Positions 61,145 through 64,000 of a stretch of 64,000 nucleotides of DNA are shown in pieces (the first letter of the stretch is position 1; every line of letters begins with the position of its first letter). Source of the DNA: Pseudomonas sp. PH1b (GTDB taxonomy: Bacteria > Pseudomonadota > Gammaproteobacteria > Pseudomonadales > Pseudomonadaceae); the NCBI RefSeq assembly GCF_000633395.1, contig NZ_AYMU01000010.1, forward strand, positions 124,001-188,000, in the 5' to 3' direction. The notes under the pieces are model-generated. The model did not search any database. It was given only the letters and a program-made list of their open reading frames with translations, and was not told the DNA's origin. The translations under genes and the position numbers were made by a program.

Positions 61145-61943
61145 AGATCGCCGGATCGACCCGTGCATCATTCAGGCTGACGTTCCAGTGCATGTGGGGG
61201 CCGGTGGCGCGTCCGGTGGAGCCCACCTTGCCCACCACGGCGCCGCGAGCCAGGGACTGGCCGACCTTCACGTCGATCTTCGACATATGGCAGAACATGC
61301 TGATGAAACCTTGGCCATGATCGACGAACACGGTGTTGCCGTTGAAGAAGTAGTTGCCGGTCAGGATCACCTTGCCTGCGGCCGGAGTCTTGATCGGGGT
61401 GCCTGCCGGCACGGCGAAGTCCAGGCCTGAATGAGGGTTGCGCTCTTCTCCATTGAAGAAGCGACGCACCCCGAACTTGCTCGACAGCGGGCCGTTCACC
61501 GGCTTGTCCAGCAGCAGGTTGCTGGGCGTGTTGGCGCTGAAACTGCGATAGGCGCGCAGTTGCTCTGCCAGTTCACCGTCGATGCGCTTGAGGTCGGCCG
61601 GGTTCGGGTTGACCTGGCGCTGGTTCTTCAGGGTGATGCGCTGTTCGGGGTACTTCTTGTTGCCGACCGTGAAGCCGAGGTTGCGCGCCCCAGCGCTGAT
61701 CTGCTGGGCTCCGGGCTTGACCGTCAAGGGAATGCCGACAATCGCCAGCCAGTTGTTCTGTTCTTTCACCACCAGTACCGGCTTGCCCAGGTAGCTGGCC
61801 TTGGGTGCCTGGGCGGCGCTGCCCAGATCCACGACCGCTACGCCCCCGGGCACGGGTTTGTTCAGTTGGCGGGTGATGTAGCTGTCGGCATTGGCGTTGC
61901 AGGCCAGGCACAGCAACAGCAGGGAACAGAGAAAACGTGGCAT
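61122..61943 (-). CDS. M23-family (LytM-type) peptidase
   Basis: The protein has 273 residues with a signal peptide (about 1-19, ending NANA). A beta-rich N-terminal domain precedes the M23 domain (about 165-265), with zinc ligands in NPHSGLDFA (HxxxD) and PHMHW (HxH). All are intact, so this is an active-type periplasmic endopeptidase acting on peptidoglycan cross-links. It lies four bases downstream of xseA on the same strand. Confidence 0.92.
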   Translation of the reverse strand: MPRFLCSLLLLCLACNANADSYITRQLNKPVPGGVAVVDLGSAAQAPKASYLGKPVLVVKEQNNWLAIVGIPLTVKPGAQQISAGARNLGFTVGNKKYPEQRITLKNQRQVNPNPADLKRIDGELAEQLRAYRSFSANTPSNLLLDKPVNGPLSSKFGVRRFFNGEERNPHSGLDFAVPAGTPIKTPAAGKVILTGNYFFNGNTVFVDHGQGFISMFCHMSKIDVKVGQSLARGAVVGKVGSTGRATGPHMHWNVSLNDARVDPAIFIGAFQP

Positions 61944-61946
61944 GGA

Positions 61947-63326
61947 TCAATCCAGTAGAGAAAGGGTGACAGGCGTCAGGTGGTTGTCTTCGACCCGGAC
62001 TTGCAGCTCGCCTTCGCCCAGGCGCGCGGTGAGGCGTTGACCGTTGCGGGTCTGCCCGGCCGAGCGGATGGCCTGGCCACGGTCATCCAGCAGAATGCTG
62101 TAGCCCCGGCCCAGGGTGGCCAGGGGGCTGACCACGTGCAGGGTCTGCATCTGTGCCTGCAACTGCATGCGTCGGGCTTTCAAACCTTCGCCCATGGCTC
62201 GGGGCAAGCGCTCGGCGAGGCTGTCGAGGCGTTGGCGCAGCAGCGCCAGCTGTCGTCCCGGATGCTGGGCGCCGAGGCGGGTTTCCAGACGGATCAGGCG
62301 TTCGCGGCGGGTGTTCAGGTTGCGCTCGAAAGCCCGGCGCAGGCGCATGTCCAGATCATCCAGGCGTTGTGCTTGCTGGCGCAGCCGCTCACCGGGATGG
62401 CGCAGGCGCCGGGCCAGGCCATCCAGGCGCAGGCGCTCGCGCATCAACCGATCACGGATGCGCATGACCAGGCGCCGATGCAGGCTGTCGACCCGGCGTT
62501 GCAGGTCGCTGGAATCCGGGGCCAGCAATTCGGCAGCGGCGGAGGGCGTAGGTGCGCGGACGTCGGCGACGAAATCACTGATGGAAACGTCGGTTTCGTG
62601 CCCGACCGCACTGACGATAGGCGTCACGCACGCATCCACGGCACGGGCCACGGCTTCTTCGTTGAAGCACCAGAGGTCCTCCAGAGAGCCGCCACCTCGG
62701 GCCAGGATCAAGGCATCGAAGCCCCGGGCATCGGCCAGTTGCAAGGCGCGGACGATCTGTGCCGTGGCCTCGCGGCCTTGTACCGCAGTGGGAATCAGGG
62801 TCAGGCAGACCTGGGGCGCCCGGCGGCGGAATACGCTGATGATGTCGCGGATCACCGCGCCGGTGGGCGAGCTGATAATGCCGATGCGTTGCGGATGGGC
62901 CGGTAACGGTACTTTGCGTTCGGCACTGAACAGCCCTTCGGCGCTGAGCTTTTCCTTCAGTGCGTCGAAGGCCAGACGCAGGGCGCCGTCACCGGCGGGC
63001 TCCACAGTGTCGAGAATCAGCTGATAGTCGCCGCGGCCCTCGAACAGCGAGACCTTGCCCCGGACCTTGACCGCCAGGCCGTCCTTCAGCGCCTGGCGGA
63101 CCCGCGCGGCGTTCTGTCGGAACAGCGCACAGCGTACCTGGGCGCCGCTGTCCTTGAGGGTGAAGTACACATGGCCGGAAGCCGGGCGGGCGAGGTTGGA
63201 GATCTCGCCTTCGACCCAGATATTGCTGAACACGTCCTCGAGCAGCACCCGGGCGCGGCCGTTGAGCTGGGTGACGGTGAGGACCTCGCGATCCAGGCCG
63301 AGTCGTGCAAAGGGATCTTTAATCAT
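61947..63326 (-). CDS. xseA: Exodeoxyribonuclease VII large subunit
   Basis: The protein has 459 residues from ATG 63326 (MIKDPFARLGLDREV). An N-terminal OB fold (about 14-105), the catalytic core with GIISSPTGAVIRDI, ILARGGGSLEDLW and SAVGHETD, and a long Arg/Leu coiled coil (about 275-400) are all present. With XseB it degrades single-stranded DNA. The open frame runs 39 codons further upstream without family match. Confidence 0.95.
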   Translation of the reverse strand: MIKDPFARLGLDREVLTVTQLNGRARVLLEDVFSNIWVEGEISNLARPASGHVYFTLKDSGAQVRCALFRQNAARVRQALKDGLAVKVRGKVSLFEGRGDYQLILDTVEPAGDGALRLAFDALKEKLSAEGLFSAERKVPLPAHPQRIGIISSPTGAVIRDIISVFRRRAPQVCLTLIPTAVQGREATAQIVRALQLADARGFDALILARGGGSLEDLWCFNEEAVARAVDACVTPIVSAVGHETDVSISDFVADVRAPTPSAAAELLAPDSSDLQRRVDSLHRRLVMRIRDRLMRERLRLDGLARRLRHPGERLRQQAQRLDDLDMRLRRAFERNLNTRRERLIRLETRLGAQHPGRQLALLRQRLDSLAERLPRAMGEGLKARRMQLQAQMQTLHVVSPLATLGRGYSILLDDRGQAIRSAGQTRNGQRLTARLGEGELQVRVEDNHLTPVTLSLLD

Positions 63327-63476
63327 GGGGCGCAGTTTAAAGGCCTGTCTCTGAATGGAACAACGCAAATTGGTAAAAGCTTGTGGCCGCCGCCCTCGTC
63401 GCTGGCTCGGGTGAAATGGCTCTGTGAGGCCAAGAGCGTGCACGCCCGGTACCAGGTTCCTGAGCTGTTGCGCTGG

Positions 63477-64000
63477 CTACAGGGCATTGCAGAAATGCTC
63501 GACGAACTGTGCCACCAGCGGCGTCGGGTCCTGCCGGCAGGCAAGCGCCACAGTACTCTGGCAATCACCGTCGGCCAGGGGCAGGAAGCGGATGCTGGGC
63601 GGAGCGATGTCCTGCATCGACTCGGGCAGCAGAGCGATACCGAAGCCGGCCTGGATCAACTGCAATTGGGTGGTCTTGCGCGACATCACCCGTGCGGCCT
63701 TGGGAAAGAATCCCTGGCGCATGCACAGCTCCGCAGACAGGTAGCTCAAGCCGCCCCGTTGTGGGTGCGGGATCGAGATAAAGGCTTCTTCCCTGAGCCG
63801 GGACAGGTCGACCCCCCGGGGCGGTGGGTCCAGTGCCAGTGGATGTTTCGGTGGCACTGCCAGCAGCAGGGGCTCGTTGAACAGCGGCACGATCTGCACC
63901 CCTTCGCGTTGGCGCAGAACCGGCAGGCGCAGCAGGCCGACATCCAGACGGCCCTCGGCAAGGTCGGCCAATTGCGCCTCGGAAGAGAGCTTGGCGATGT
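63477..64000 (-). CDS. LysR-family regulator, C-terminal part (cut by window end)
   Basis: About 174 residues of the substrate-binding domain are visible, from IAKLSSEAQLADLAEG onwards: LDVGLLRLP, LFNEPLLLAVPPKHPLA, QAGFGIALLPESM. The DNA-binding N-terminus is beyond 64000. The LLRLPV and FxEPLLLAxPxxHPLA pattern is that of LysR regulators of aromatic-compound pathways (BenM/CatR group). It is upstream of xseA on the same strand with a 150-bp gap that shows nothing else. Confidence 0.85.
   Translation of the reverse strand, partial: IAKLSSEAQLADLAEGRLDVGLLRLPVLRQREGVQIVPLFNEPLLLAVPPKHPLALDPPPRGVDLSRLREEAFISIPHPQRGGLSYLSAELCMRQGFFPKAARVMSRKTTQLQLIQAGFGIALLPESMQDIAPPSIRFLPLADGDCQSTVALACRQDPTPLVAQFVEHFCNAL

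Overview
The window is a stretch of Pseudomonas chromosome, most likely from the P. fluorescens group. This is inferred from gene content and order: queA-tgt-yajC-secD-secF, suhB / trmJ-cysE-iscR-iscSUA-hscBA-fdx-iscX, ndk-rlmN-pilW-rodZ-ispG-hisS-yfgM-bamB-der, and leuA ... xseA, which is the usual Pseudomonas core arrangement. Base composition is high GC almost everywhere. The exception is about 23.8-30.7 kb, which is clearly AT-richer and has different codon use.

Layout. (1) 0.2-15.4 kb is accessory or lineage-specific chromosome. A DUF2938 membrane protein diverges from an ArsR-rhodanese regulator, followed by a five-haem cytochrome that joins an alcohol-dehydrogenase-type cytochrome subunit to a TsdA (thiosulfate dehydrogenase) module. 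Then come small hypotheticals, a PhoD-like phosphatase, a membrane-anchored glutamate-synthase-like FMN protein, an acyl-CoA thioesterase, MarC, an MlaA lipoprotein and a two-component system. (2) 15.5-21.6 kb holds an AraC regulator facing a GST and a three-gene operon: FAD N-monooxygenase, diaminobutyrate-type aminotransferase, EamA exporter. It looks like a very small pathway for an N-hydroxylated amino acid. (3) 21.7-23.7 kb has a PPK2 kinase and a secreted M35-like protease.

(4) 23,755-32,098 is a genomic island at the 3' end of a tRNA-Leu(CAA) gene, bounded by a 22-bp perfect direct repeat of that tRNA end. It carries an Abi/UG-class reverse transcriptase and, just behind it, a strongly folded region with three copies of a 44-bp unit, which could be an RNA partner. 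Next are three attC-like sites bounding two integron-type gene cassettes with no integrase. The rest is a frameshifted gene, a tRNA 3'-end scar, a DUF4062 protein and an IS3-family element. No island integrase is present. The cargo looks like anti-phage or accessory defence material.

(5) 32.1-64 kb is housekeeping. It covers queuosine tRNA modification (queA, tgt), the Sec accessory complex (yajC, secD, secF), SuhB, TrmJ and CysE. The ISC iron-sulfur operon follows, with two IscR-type operator sites before iscR, and then ndk and rlmN. The chain continues through pilW, a rodZ-like gene, ispG, hisS, yfgM, bamB and der, then a methionine aminotransferase/omega-amidase pair, leuA, an M23 peptidase, xseA and the C-terminal part of a LysR regulator cut by the window end.
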